DNA of 64,000 nt from Haemonchus contortus (lineage: Eukaryota; Nematoda; Chromadorea; Rhabditida; Trichostrongylidae), in NCBI GenBank assembly GCA_000469685.2, contig LS997562.1, forward strand, positions 30,479,928 through 30,543,927, in the 5' to 3' direction. The stretch's first letter is position 1. Every line of letters begins with the position of its first letter. Under the pieces are notes generated by a model, which saw only the letters and a list, made by a program, of their open reading frames with translations, did not search any database and was not told the DNA's origin. The position numbers and the translations under genes were made by a program. This document shows, piece by piece, positions 12,134-25,700 of the stretch.

Positions 12134-13278
12134 GCCCAAATATACAGCGCTCATAACGCTTTGTAGGAGCTTAAACGTAGAAGAACCCAGAGTTGTTCCG
12201 CGCTGCCACCAGCAGCAGTACACATCTTGATCCACTGGACGATGTGGAGCAATGATGATCAACGGTAACTACAAGTCCAGGTAACTGAACGAATCGTAGT
12301 CTATTGAATACCCTTTCATTCATTTGGATCAACCAGCAATGGATTTTGATATAGAATTATTCCCGGCCTTGCTTAGAATCGGCATTATCTTCGCAGGCTA
12401 GAATTTTGCAATGTATATAGAAATTGTTGACTTCTAGCAGACGCTTCTTCTAAGAGGATATCTGTGTCTATCGAAACCATCTAGACTTGCCCTAGTCTGC
12501 TTAAACTATCGCCCGGACCACCTAAATGTAAGGAAGCCCAGGCATTCCTCGACCAACGTCATCACTTGGGAGACCGAAAGCCCATACATATTTACTGACC
12601 GCGTTCATTCAAAAGTTCGTGTGTTGCTTGCATGTCAAGGATGCTGAGGTGGGCAGGGATAAATGTTAGTAACAGGAAATTTTGTCGGCAGTATCTACTT
12701 CACTACCTATTGTGTGAGAATGTTCCGAACTACTTCATTCTACTAGACGGGGGCCGACCTTCATGCTCGGCTGCCAGTAAAGACAGAAGTTCGTTTCAGC
12801 AGGCCACTTTCTATGACGAGAATCTTTTGATTTTGATGTTGAATAGAGATTTCTATGCGTTTATGTTTACACTCTTATTCTTTTTCTGTCACTTTGATTT
12901 TCATGGTGGAGGTTACTGTCCTATGAATTAGGCACAATATGAAATAAATAAATAAAGAATTCCGATGTGCGCTGTACGCTCATTTCATAATCTTCTGTCG
13001 TAGTTAAGCTGGTTATCACCACGAGCCTTTTGAAAATAATGTTCCTCCCATAAATGTAAAAAGATGACTTGAACTGATGATTCTTTTGTTAGAACCACGA
13101 AAAGTGCCCTTCTTGGAACAAGGCATGCCACTTCAATTATGTGATTGAGAAATTGTGAACTGAAGTTTTATACTTGGGATCATTAGTCAAATATTGGAAG
13201 TCTTAAGGAATTGAATAGAAATCTCAGAAGGTAAATATCTCACAAATCAGTGCGAATATCCAAGACTGGACTATTTCT

Positions 13279-13777
13279 CTAGTTTTCTAAGATAACCTTT
13301 CCATTGGTGTTAACTTTTACAACGCTAGGAGTTCCTGGCTCAAATGCTGGCTTCACTCCGCGATATGGAGCTTTCCATGGACCTTTCCTCGGTACCATTT
13401 GAATACATTCTGGGATAGGGCAGACACTGAAACATCAGATGCCGTTAGCCTTGAAAGAAGAATGCCCATCTAAAGAAAAAACTTAGGGAGTACGTACGGA
13501 TTGCACTGACCTGTAACATAGGGTACAACCAGTACAATCATCTTCATTAACTTTTGGTACATGAGTTTCTTTGTTGAAGGAAATGGCTTGGTAACCCGAA
13601 TCATTACAAGCCATGTAGCACTTCCCACAGTTGATGCACATGTCCTGAACATACAGTATTATCGCAGGACTTCCCAATGACTGCGCTACTCACATCATCA
13701 ATGAGGGCGACTTTTTGAAGCTGGTTGTCTAGCGTGACGTAAGGCCCAATCCGTGGAAGAGCGGAGCCAATCACGTC
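13279..13777 (-). CDS. dpyd-1: DPD exons 25-27: C-terminal 2x[4Fe-4S] ferredoxin domain
   Basis: This is part of the DPD gene. Exon 25 (13777-13694) starts [14 protein letters not shown] and ends ALIDD. Exon 26 (13644-13511) carries [20 protein letters not shown] and CTGCTLCY. Exon 27 (13426-13279) supplies the last cluster cysteine in [11 protein letters not shown], then a short tail ending KVILEN and TAG. The eight cysteines form two ferredoxin-type [4Fe-4S] clusters that hand electrons to FMN. The serine before the last cysteine is split across the exon 26/27 junction (AG/T). Confidence 0.95.
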
Positions 13778-16700
13778 CTGGAAAAAATTCAACTTAAACT
13801 TCAACCATGGGGAATCTTTCATTCTAATGTCGCCTATTATGATTCGACACGAGGTAGGCAAACGAGAATTCTCATATCCTTCAACTGTCTCTCCCCAGCT
13901 GCGCTGAATGATTGTGTTAAGATACCCACACCGAAGTTTCGTCAGAATAAGCTTATTGAGCATGCGGCGGCCTCGGCCAGTCGCGACGCGACCTTTCATG
14001 GAGGAACCGAAGTGTGGCTGCTCAAGCATGACCCCCCATCCGATGTGGAGTTCGCAACATCTCGTCCGCTTCCATAACCCTCCGATAAGTACTACAGTTG
14101 AAATCTTGGCGAAGTTGGGAATCAGAAGGTTCGAGAGAGAGAGAGCTTAATTCACCCAAGGAGTTTTGCGAGACAAGTGCTTCAAAGTTTTCCTGAGCTG
14201 GGCTCTTCTCATTCTGCTGGTGCTTTGCTGGAAGTGATCTTACCCTTCCTTTAGATCTTTTATCATCTAGTCACGACCTATGATTCTCGTAATTAAATCG
14301 TAGGCAGTCCCTTCGTCGTCCCCTGCAAAAATGACCCTTCTACCTTTTTTGAGGATTTCGTATCTGTCTTCTACCGTCATTTTCTCGGAGTGATCTTGCC
14401 CTTCCTTTACATCTTGACACCAATCTTCTACATCAAGGACTTCGAGGTAGTATTGAGTTCAAAATATCGGGCCGCACAGACTGTCATCTTGAGCATTACC
14501 TGAATAGTGGGGACGGCTTCCACGACAGTATCCGGTCGTGAGGCAAAACTGTCATCATTTGACTGGATAAGGCTGCCTCTGAATGTATTTTTCTCTATTT
14601 GGGTTCGCTCCTCTCGGAATTTGCCGAAGTGAGGTAATCCCTGGAAACAGTTAGATATAACAATACACACTTGCTTTTGTTCATGATACTCACCGTGTTC
14701 ATCACTGTAACTGGTTTTCCTTTTTGTTGCTTCTCAATCGGAGGACTCTGCCCATCCCAATCCTTAAGAGTTTTAGCGCCTCTCAGGTAAAGAAGAGCTC
14801 GCAAACCAGTACAGTAGTCGTCTATCACGGTGAAGTCCTGATTTTGAACAGCTGAGCAGACCTGAGAAAAATGTTATTGTAAAGACAGTTGCTGTGTAGT
14901 TGAGTGCTGAGTAGTTGGATAAGGAAATTCCGATGGGTATGGCCATTCTTCAATTGAAGGGTTCGAAAATGGCGCATCCATCTGACTTGGGCATCACCTC
15001 TGAGGTTGTGGTATATAGGTATGAACCTTTATCGAGTTTTTGAGAGGAATCGTTTTGCTTCACGTCGAAGCTTTAAAATTCTGGTCATTGAAAGATCATT
15101 TATGAAGAGAAGCAAAGCTCATATTCTTACCTGAAGAACAGAAGCACCGGCAGATAAGAATGCTAAGCCAGTTTCAGCACTTTCTATACCACCGGTTGCC
15201 ATAATAGGGAATCCTTCCAGATCATTAGCAATAGCGGATACTGCTTTGAGAGCAATGGGCCGAATAGCCGATCCAGACATTCCACCGTATGTTGTCCTGA
15301 AAAAATCAATGCAGTAATTTATTCAAAAAGTTCGATTGACGTTTCTAATTGAATATAGTATAGGCATTATTGTTATGAATTTCATTAGCGAGGAATAATA
15401 AGTTCTTCTCCATGATTTCCTACTTTAGATGTCTTGCGGCTTCAAACTGCACTGACAGTTCTCTGCCCGCCCCCGGCCGACATGACACCATATTTTACGT
15501 TGAATGTCTTTCTTTTTTGATTGGTTTCGATTGTCTGTATGTTTCTCTTTTGTTTTTATTTTATTACACTTGATTAATGGGGATGACTCTCTCTCTAATA
15601 TCCATCTCATAGATTGTGCGCTCCAATCTTCCATCGCATTTCTGCGATACGCGAGGAATGAGGCGAGTGCGACGCGCTGTTTGAGTAGGAGATATCGGAC
15701 CCGAGCAGGGGTCGTACCAGGGAGGGGTGCGGTATCTTCTCCCCGAACACTGCGTCGCGCTCGCCGCACCTGCCGTGGCTGCTTTCAGACCTCAACGATT
15801 CATCCGACCGTCCGTTCAACGCGAGCGGTAGCGTGCGTGCTGCGACGGTGGCGCCTGGCCGTTGTTGACAACACTAGATCACGTGTCAGCGCTGTCAACA
15901 CCCATCTAGCACCACAGTCGCAGCACGCACGCGTCGGACGAACGGACGGTCGTCGAAGTATGAAAGCGGCTTATTGCAGAAATGCGATGGAAGATTGGAG
16001 CGCGTAATTTGAGAGTTAGGGAGTCCTTTAATCATTTGAATTTGCTGGCCGCTTCCTTCAATTCCGATGCGGTCTTGATCCTCGATAATATAGGAGGAGT
16101 CATTCTGAACAATCAAGTTTAATAAACATAAAAACGAGAAAGAAACAAAAAATTAATCAAAACTAATCAAAAAAGAAAGGCAGTCATTGAAAAAATATTG
16201 CGCCTCATCGATTGGCGGGACGCGGGATGATTACGGTAATTGCAGTTTGAAGCCGCGGGACAACTAAAAAAGATTTGCCGCATGCCGCAAAGCGAACGTG
16301 AGAAATCGGGGAGAAGTTTCGTTACTCGCCAGAAAGTGCTCCACCGTTCTAATAGTCGAGAAAGAACCCTGCCGGATCTGACAACACACCGCAATCAGCG
16401 TTTCATCTCCTAGGCTCAGGTTAAGCAGTGCATAGTTTTCTAGAAGGATAAGAGCACTGTCGTGTCAAGGTGTAAACTCCACAACTCATCATGTGGGGGT
16501 AAAACATATTAGACGCCCCCATAATTGTGAAGTTTGGAAGAATGCCAAATTCCATCCCAAGTGATTTATCTGGGACGTATATTCTCCCTCTATGTCCATT
16601 TATAAGTGAAAAGAAATGCCGAAACTACTTAAGAAACCTCAAAGTCAACAGTTCATTACCGCTAATCTATTACCTATTAAGATTATCTATCAAAAGCTTC

Positions 16701-19700
16701 ATCATGAATACTAAATTTGAATCTAACCCACTTACCTTTTTTCCATTCCAACTGCTGGCCATGCGGTTCCATCAGCCTTCATATGCATGAGTCCTGATAC
16801 CGTGTTCGTGGCGGTAACCCCATCAGCTCCTCCTTCTTTGGCAGCTCGAGCGATTGCACGGATATCAGTGATGTTGGGAGTCATTTTGGGGAAGAACGGT
16901 ATCTATAACGTTTGCTTACTTTATGATATATGGAGAAATGTTTAGAGAAAAAGCAAAAAAATACGCTCGTTAGATCTCACCTTCACTGCCTTCCTCACCC
17001 AACTGCAAATCGTTTTGACGATTTCTGGATCCTGCCCACAGGCCAGACCCATTCCTAAACAACACATCGTACAATCCCTTCAAAACACAAAGTCATGAAA
17101 GAGAAATGGAACAATAAAGTGTTAGAGGATACTTAATGTTGTGTTCTTATTTAGCTTTACATATGGTTACTGTTCCAGACACCATATGTAAAACCAGACT
17201 GTTCAATTTCTTGGCGTGTTCTACGGCATCCCTGTCGACGGACAAAGATCAGAGATGCCGTTGAATGCGCCTAGAAATTGAAAATCAGATGGGCCGGGCA
17301 CATGTTCAACGGTCATCACCATATGCGATATGGTGATGACCGTTGAACCAGACCAGATACGGACTGAATTCCTCAACCTCGACGGCAAACGAGCAGCAGG
17401 ACTACCGCCGGCTCAGGCTTCTTCACGAAAGCTGTGAGCGAAAGGAATGTATTGTCCCGTGTCCCTCGAGCGAGAAGGATTTACTGGACGACTCTGGCTC
17501 GCGAAAGGGACAAATGGAGACGTTACGTCAGTGCAACGTCAATTAGCCAAGGAACTTAAACTCGGAATAAGTAATTTCGAGAGAGTTGAACTCAAATATA
17601 CATAAACGACTTTAGTTTAAAGTAGTTCTTTGTGCTCACCTTTTTCGCCCATTCCATGAGGGCATGAAAGATTCAACTCCAAAATGTCGGCACCAGCATC
17701 CTCAGCTTGCGTAGCGAGCAAAACCCAGTCTTCCTTGAGAAAATCAAAAAATGTAAGAAAGGGCTCATGTGTGTGAAAAATCTAGTGAAAACGGGTCATT
17801 GAACTCTCAGTCATTTTTACTTCTTTCTAAACTACAGTGATAGCGTAATTTGAAGAAAAAACAACTGCTACCAATAAGTAACTCAGGAGCTTTAAAACTA
17901 TTCAGTATTTTGTCAGCTAAAACCCTGTATTTCAGTTTGCTTTTTCAGTTCCCACATAAAACAAGAGCAGCTTTTCATGGAGCAAAGGTTCGAACTGCCC
18001 CAAGGGCTGACAAATTTGCAGTTCATCAGTTCCACCGAAGCAAACCTGTTTGATAAAAATCAAGAAAAAGCAGCAGTTTGCAGAACTTTCCTACCTGATT
18101 GAAGGTGCACATGATGGAAGCAATAACAACTTTTGTGGGAAAGTCTCGTTTCAATTCACGGATACATTGCAGCCAATAAGCAGCAGATTTTTCCGAAATC
18201 AACTCAATATTCAAGAAGGATCCCTGAAAAGGCACTGTAGAGAATTTTATAGAGGTTAAGAATCAGGTTCACAGTAGTTGCCACCACAAATGGCATTTTA
18301 CCTGATTCGGACCGTAGACTGGTCCACTCGTTGATCCTTTAACGATTCGAGGTGACACATTTGTAACGAGGTCCTAGAACGATTCCAAAAATCTCTTTCG
18401 CTGTTCAGAAGGAAAACATGCTTCTGGCATAAACTAGAGCAATTATCTGATAATCGGATCGGGTTTTCACTTTATATTCGATACTGTATTCATGGAAAAT
18501 ATGAGCAATTGAAGAAACGATACCTTATCCAGTCCAAATGTTTTTGTCACAACGAATCCCCATCCCTGTTCGAAAGCTCGACGACACATTGGCCCTGATG
18601 TTGTTGGAGGAGCCGAAGCTAGCCCAAATGGATTTTCAAATTTTACTCCGCACATCTCCACTGATATATCAATCTGAATATGTATATAAGGTGGGCGCAC
18701 TGAGCATTTGAGACTTTTTACCTCATCAATGGGAGTGTAGAACATTGGAAGTTTCGGGATGTTACCGACATCGTTCCCATGAAGGGACTGGATGTACTTG
18801 TGAATTGACCAAGCCGCTACCTGAATAACAAGAACGACTCACAACGATCAAGCAAGCAATAGATTTGGATAAATTGCAATCGTGAAATTTTTCCAAGATT
18901 GGTATGAATCGAAGGGGAGGACAGTCAACCCTGGAAGATGTCCGCTACTTTTTTTATAATGTGTCGTCTAGCAATCCTAGCAGAAGCCTGGTTGGGCCTA
19001 TAGCGCAACGACTCGTGGCTATTCGTCTTGCCACGCCTCGAATCGATTAGAATTACCGCTCGTTGCCCAGTTGCTTTTAACGTGGTCCACCTTCGACTGA
19101 ACTCTGAGCCTAGCCGTTTCACTTCAGAGCCTGCTCTGACCAGCATTTATCCGCAATATTTGGTGAAGAACGAAGATTATACGATTGGTCAAAATGTGTG
19201 AAGAGGTGCTACTTCCTTTTTCGTTGATCCACCAATCATGCTGAACATTATTGACGTCGTAGTCGAACGAGTTATAAAACGTGCACCCCGGGTCCTTGCC
19301 TGAGGGATGGAACATTCGCCCTACTTATCCGCTTTACTTAAGGTCTGTGATAATATGATAGAATGATATGATATAATATGATATGTGATAGAATGATAAG
19401 CCCCAGAGTCGGTCAAATAGCCACGAATTTTGCGCAATTTGCCGCGTCCATCGAGAATTTATTGGAAGTACAACACCCATGCTTACTCAAGCCCTATTCT
19501 TCTGAAAAGGTTAAGCAGAGTTTATGGAGGTCAGAGATGGAGAGGGGTGATTCATGCTACAGTACGAAGCTAAGGTCGATCAAATCGCAGATACAAGGGT
19601 CGGATGGAAAGAGGTGGAGCTGGATTGGTTCTTTGAACAATAAGCTCCGACCTGGTCCGGCCAACCTCGGGCTCAGCGATCGAATCGATCCAACCCGCCG

Positions 19701-22700
19701 TCTACAGTCCTACATGATATTTGCTGTAGTATACGGCACGGCCTGTGGATATTTAAATGGCAATAAATCTGATTCTGCTAGTCATGTACCGTTACCTCTG
19801 AAACTGTACCGAAAAGGTAGATGGCCTAAGCCCGATGCTTGGAACCGATGATGGGGTAGCTCTGTACAGTAGCGCTCAAAAGCCTTCAGCCGAACGCTTT
19901 TCCACTTTTTTGGGCGTAACTTTTTTCTTAGAGGAACAATTCGCGCAGAATTTTGATATACTCTGAATTTTGCGCCCACTAAACGTTTCCGTATTAGATG
20001 CTAGAAATTGCACACAAAAATGGAGCCAACAAATTTGTGTTTGATTAAGTTTATTTGGGAAAATTCCGCATTTTTGCATGTGTTACCTGACTTTGGTCAT
20101 GCCGTGCTAACGAATTCCATTTTCGAGAGCACGAAATCAGAACAAAACTTCAGATGAACGCGTAACCACCTGATGTTCCTTCGTTTTTTGTTTTTTATCG
20201 GTAATAAGTAAGTTTCCGCACTGACTTCTGGTAATATAAACAACCAGGCGGCTACGCACGCTCTCGCGCGCGCTAGGGGCTCTAGCCATGAGAGACGAAG
20301 CTGCATGAGCTGATTTTCATTATAGAACTTTATCGACTTTATGAGTTTCCGCTCAAACCTCGCCTCCTGTGGACGGAGTCTGGTCCTGCCACCCACCATA
20401 AGTGTTCCCATCCTGTCGCCTGTACTCCTACCAAGTTTGAACTTTCTAGGTCCATGGGGACAGGAGTTGAGAATTTTCGCACAAACCCCGCCCCTTGTGG
20501 GCGGAGTCTGGTTCTACCACCCACCAAAAGTTTTCGCATCACGGTGTCTGTACCCCTACCAAGTTTGAACTTTCTAGGTCCATTGGGACAGAATTATGAA
20601 TTTTCACCCAAACCCCGCCCCTTGTGGGCGGAGTCCGGTTCTGCCACCCACCTTAAGTTTTGCCTCCGTGACGCCTGTACTCCTACCAAATTTGAACTCT
20701 CTAGGTCCATGGGAACCGGAATTATGGATTTTCGTATATAAATGTAAAAAGGGATGTGAGCTTCGAGGCACGCTCCGCCCATTGTGGGCGGGCCTCCGCT
20801 GACATCATTTATGCTGGAGACACCTCCGACAATGCTCCTCCCACATCAACTTTTTCCTGCTCTGTTGGCTTTCTCCAAACCGAGCTATAAATGTTTTCAT
20901 AAAGCACTGCATTTTTGGAGAACGCCCCGCCCATCCCAGTTCGATCTAGCTTACCAATGCACACTTCAAGCCACCTTTGAACCCCAATTTTGAGGCCGTC
21001 TTGTGACTGAATTTGAAGTCATGGTCTTCAGTCCAGCTCATTTCGATGCACGCCACGCCCATTGTGGCTTCTCCAAGCTGATGTGTGCTTTATACTTCTG
21101 AGGACATGGCCCACCCATCCCACGCTTGACCCGGTCTCTCCAGCCAGATTTAAAGGAGCTAAGGAATTTCGTGACAGACATACGACAGACAGACGGACAG
21201 ACAGATAGACAGACGAAGCGCTTTATAGTAAGTAGGATGCATGTACTTTGCCCACCGATATGTAAGTGAAGCAGTCGACTTTGTTTTGGCATGCAGTCAA
21301 AGAAACAGGTCCTGCATCAGATCTCGTCTGAGCTATGGACAGAATCTGATAGTTTATATCGGATAGTTAAAGAGTTCACATGTGGGTTTCGTGGCTCAAT
21401 CCTCCTTCCCAAACAAAACATTGCTCAGACTGGTAATAGCTCATTCGGGAGCTATCTCAGTTTTGAGCACAGTTCGGATATATGATGGAAGACTGATCTC
21501 TGACCAGAACCGATTGACAAGATATAATTGTGAACCGAATTTACCTTCCCGTCATTCACAGACTCCACTGTCGTCTCGGCTACACCTCCAACATCCCCAC
21601 CAGCAAATACCCCTGGCACATCAGTTGCTTGAGTGGTCTTATCGACTTTTGGCGTTCCCAGTTTGTTCAATCCAACAGGGGCCATGGCAGATATCACTGA
21701 AATCAAATCGAATTGAAATATGGTAAGCTATAATTCACAGCTGTTACAAATGAATCCTGTCGCGAATGTAATTGTCGAGACAACAGACGACGAATTTTGG
21801 GGTCGTGATAGACTTAAATAAAACCGATACTCGGTATATTCAAGCGATCGGACCACTTCATGATCATAGGGAAAATCCGCCGAGAATTTAGCAAAAATTG
21901 AGGTTTATTCGAAGTGTTCTGAAAGTTCCCATAGATAGCGGCATCACCACTTCAGATGCATAACATCCAGCTCCCTCTTCCTATCGTCGTCTACGGCATT
22001 GATCCTATATCAACACACTATCTCGTCGTCTCACCGTCTTAGACGCCTCCCCTTTACCCCTAACCCTAAATGGTGCCTGAACAATCGAGACCCTATACGT
22101 ATATTGTCTGTAATTATATATACCAGGCGGCCACGCACGCTATCGCGTGCACTAGGTGGGCGGAGTCTGGTCCTGCCACCGACCATAGGTGTTCCCATCC
22201 CGTCATCCCTTCACCTGTGCTCCTACAAAACTTGAACGCTCTAGTTCCACTGGAACAGGATTTATGAGTTTCCGCTCAAACCCCGACCTCTAGAGGTGAA
22301 GTCTGGTCCTGCCACCCCTCATAGACGTTCCCATCCCTCCATCTCTGCTCCTTCCAACTTTCTAGGTCCACGAGGACAGGAGTTATGATTTTCCAAAATG
22401 TTTTCATAAAGCATTGCATTTTTGGAGAACGCCCTGCCCAACGGCGGTGGGTCTCCCCAGTTCGATCTAACTTACCAATGCACACCTCTAGCCACCTTGA
22501 AACCCCAGTTTTGAAACCGTCTTGTGACTGAATTTGAAATCATGGTCCTCAGTACGGCTCATTCCGATGCACGCCACACCCACTGTGGGAGGGGCTTCGC
22601 TAAACTGATGAGTGCTTTATACTTCTCTGGGACATGGCCCACCCATCCCACGCTTGACCCGGTCTCTCCATGCAGATCTAAAGGAGCTAAGGAGTTTCGT

Positions 22701-25700
22701 CACAGACATACATAACGACATATGACAGACAGACGACAGACGAAGCGCTTTATAGCAAGTAGGTTCTGTAATGATAAGTAACGAACCATCTGGATCAAGA
22801 AGTGTCGAGCCGAATGCAGAGATAATGTAATCAGCCTTGAGAGTCAGTTGCTGTTCTTCATCTTCGTACCTATAAAGAGTATAGTAACTCAAGTTAGAAG
22901 TGGAGGTAGCATTGTGTGCAAATTTTTTGGGCCGCGAGCGACAGTCTACCCTCCTCTGCTTAAATAACGTATATCCACGGATTGGCTGGGAACTCGGGAT
23001 TCGCGATCTTTCTGAAAAGTTTCTAATTGAAATTGTGACAAGTATCAATCAGAGTTTGCACACGACGCCAAATTTCAGATGGAGATGAAGAAGTGTCATC
23101 ACTATTTTTTGGAGAGTCGCAGTGGTCTCTCCAGCAAAAAGATACGTACACAGCATGTTTTCTCGCGTCCTCGCATTTTCGCTTGGTGTAGCTTCTCTTT
23201 CGATATAATCTGTTCATTTATATGTTATGGCTGCAGGGAAAGTACTGGTAGAATTCGGAAAGGGTCATATTTTCAAAAGCAAAGGCAAGAATCGTCTAAC
23301 CGACGAATCGCACAGGATTTGGGCCGCTACCGTGACGTCCTCAACAGGTTCCTCGAGAACCTGGTGCCTGTGGGACAAATAGAATACAGGGCGCCCTTTA
23401 GTGCTTCCGATAAAAAGGAAGCGACGTACTTTACGAAAAGCATTGAACTTCCCGAAATCACGCGCGGAAATAAAATCTTCCCTTGCAGTCGATGTCTCAA
23501 TAGATAGAGTTTATCGGGTGGTACTAATGTCCAAGTTACCGCTTGTCAGAAAATGGGGAAGGCTTTGTTCATGACGCAGAATCACCAGGAAAACCGAGTC
23601 GATGCAGCGGAAAAGACTTATTCGATTTTATTGGAAGTAGATGGCTGTTCTTTTCTCGAGATTCAACCTTCTGTCATTGAATATTTTTCTCTTCGAGCTG
23701 TGTTTTTCAATGAACACCGATCAGTGGATGACAGGCAATTCCGTCACGATCTCGAAAAGTGTGAACGTTTTTTTTTTCAAGACGAACTTCAAGGGAGGCG
23801 TGATGGTTCTGCAGCAGTCACACCGAGAGGGCGACTGATATTATGCCTTTTAATAAAAAATATAAATCACTTCAGCTGATGGGTTGTTACGACTCCCGCA
23901 TTCATTCCTTTTCGGTGCCAGAATCGGTGGCGAAACATCCTTTTGTGCAAGATTGCGCCCAGATACATGTCGGCAGAAGCGCCCAGGCACGGTTTTGACG
24001 TCCTTAGATCCCTTCTGCCTTGGCTTGCGATGAGTCCTGACCTCATTCCAGTGAAGAACTTACTGGGGTTCAAGGTGAGCAAGATGTGCGCCAGTGACTA
24101 CCAATTTCGAAGCGTCAAGGAGCTCAAAGGAGATATCATCAAAGCATGGTCTCAAGTTTACCTAAGTCTCATCTGCAATCTTCAGGCAAGCAAGGATGAC
24201 CGCATCTTCCAAACTATCCGAAGAAATGGAAGGCCACTAGGTTATAAATTTGTATGTTGTCACTTTTGTTGATCTCTCATTGTCGAAATTATTGTTTTGT
24301 TGAGTGGATGCACTTTTGTGTTTAACAGGCCAATAAGAAATTTTCAAGACAACGAAGATAAAAACATAGCTGTTCTTAAATACTTGAAATTTGGTGTCGT
24401 AAGCATATTTTGATTATTACTTGTCACAAATTCCAGTTGGAGACTTTTCAAAAACAGCAGGAGTTACGCGGTTTTGGGACCATTCATGGGTGGAGGCATA
24501 TCTATACGGAGCAGTGTATGATCCGGTTCTACTAATTGGATGATTGAATAAATTTTGAGATCGCGATATTGAACTTGGGTTCCCTTCAAGAGTACGTCTG
24601 CTGTAGTCAGAATACTTCTTGTTAGCGTGAATCCAAAGCGTACAATACTTTCGCGGAGAGCAACTAACATACTAAGTTCCAGCTACCTCAAAATCCGAAA
24701 AATAAATGTAAATGGAGGAAAGGCCAAACTAAGTTAGGTGAGAATCAAACAAACGTACCATGTTCCGTCTAAGTGCTGGTCAGTCTTAACGAATCGCATA
24801 GAGACGATACGACCGTTCTTCACATTCACGGCCTTTGGAGAGCAGTAAGGCATAAATTCACACCGTTCCTCTCGAGCCGCTTCCATCTGCATCAGAATAT
24901 CAGATAATTCAGAGTAGAGTAATTTCTTGAACGCCTAACGATCACCTCCTCTGGTACGGCACGAATACCAGTAAATCCTTTACGAAATACCACAGTGACT
25001 CTGGAAGCACCACATCGAAGAGCCGACGTAGCACAGTCGAAAGCCGTATCTCCTGGAAGTGAGTAATTCATAACTGTGACAATTCATAATTTACTGAGTA
25101 TATTGCATCATTTGATTAATTCCAATCAGTATTAGTATTGATACTATGAATATATCATCAACCTCAAGCTGTTTATGATTAATTGATTACCCTCTCTCGA
25201 AATATAATATAGTTCACCGTTCTGAGCACAACCTTCACACCTCTCTCGGTGTGCTGTTTTCGCACTTACCCGCTCCAAGTACAATGACTCGCCCCTTCAG
25301 AAGAGGAAGGGGTTTTTTCGAGCATCCGCACATCCCTGAAAGTTCGCTTTGAAATGATGCCATATTTCATTGGGTTTTGGGAGAAAAAAATATATAATAC
25401 CCGGTTTACTAGCAGCTGCAACCATTGGCAAATAGTCTTTGCTGGTGAAAAATCCATGACTCTGCGTAAGACCTTCGAAGACGTCTACTTTCTTCGGTTC
25501 CGGCATGCCAATTCCAATGAATATCGCTTTCACTCCCGAAGCCTCAACGTAGGATACGTTTAGGATTTACATATATGCACTTATACATGACAACCCTAAG
25601 AACCAGTGAGCTTTCGCGACCACTGCTTATTTTTGCTAATACGGAAACAGCTCACGACTTTTATGCTATTGTTGCTAACCCATTGGACTCCTTCTCATCC

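Larger units (their letters stand above)
11108..13278. other. Intergenic region downstream of DPD
   Basis: It holds one AGGCACAGTTCATGACA-type repeat end (11290-11322), a dispersed repeat at 11800-12020 shared with 43555-43770, and a hairpin at 12087-12133. An AT-rich ATAAATAAATAAA tail at about 12940-12957 may be the 3' end of another decayed LINE. No supported gene was found. Confidence 0.55.

Noticed and set aside
22045..22075. Telomere-like CCCCTAACCCTAAA
   Set aside because: Too short, and nematode telomeres are TTAGGC repeats. Chance sequence.
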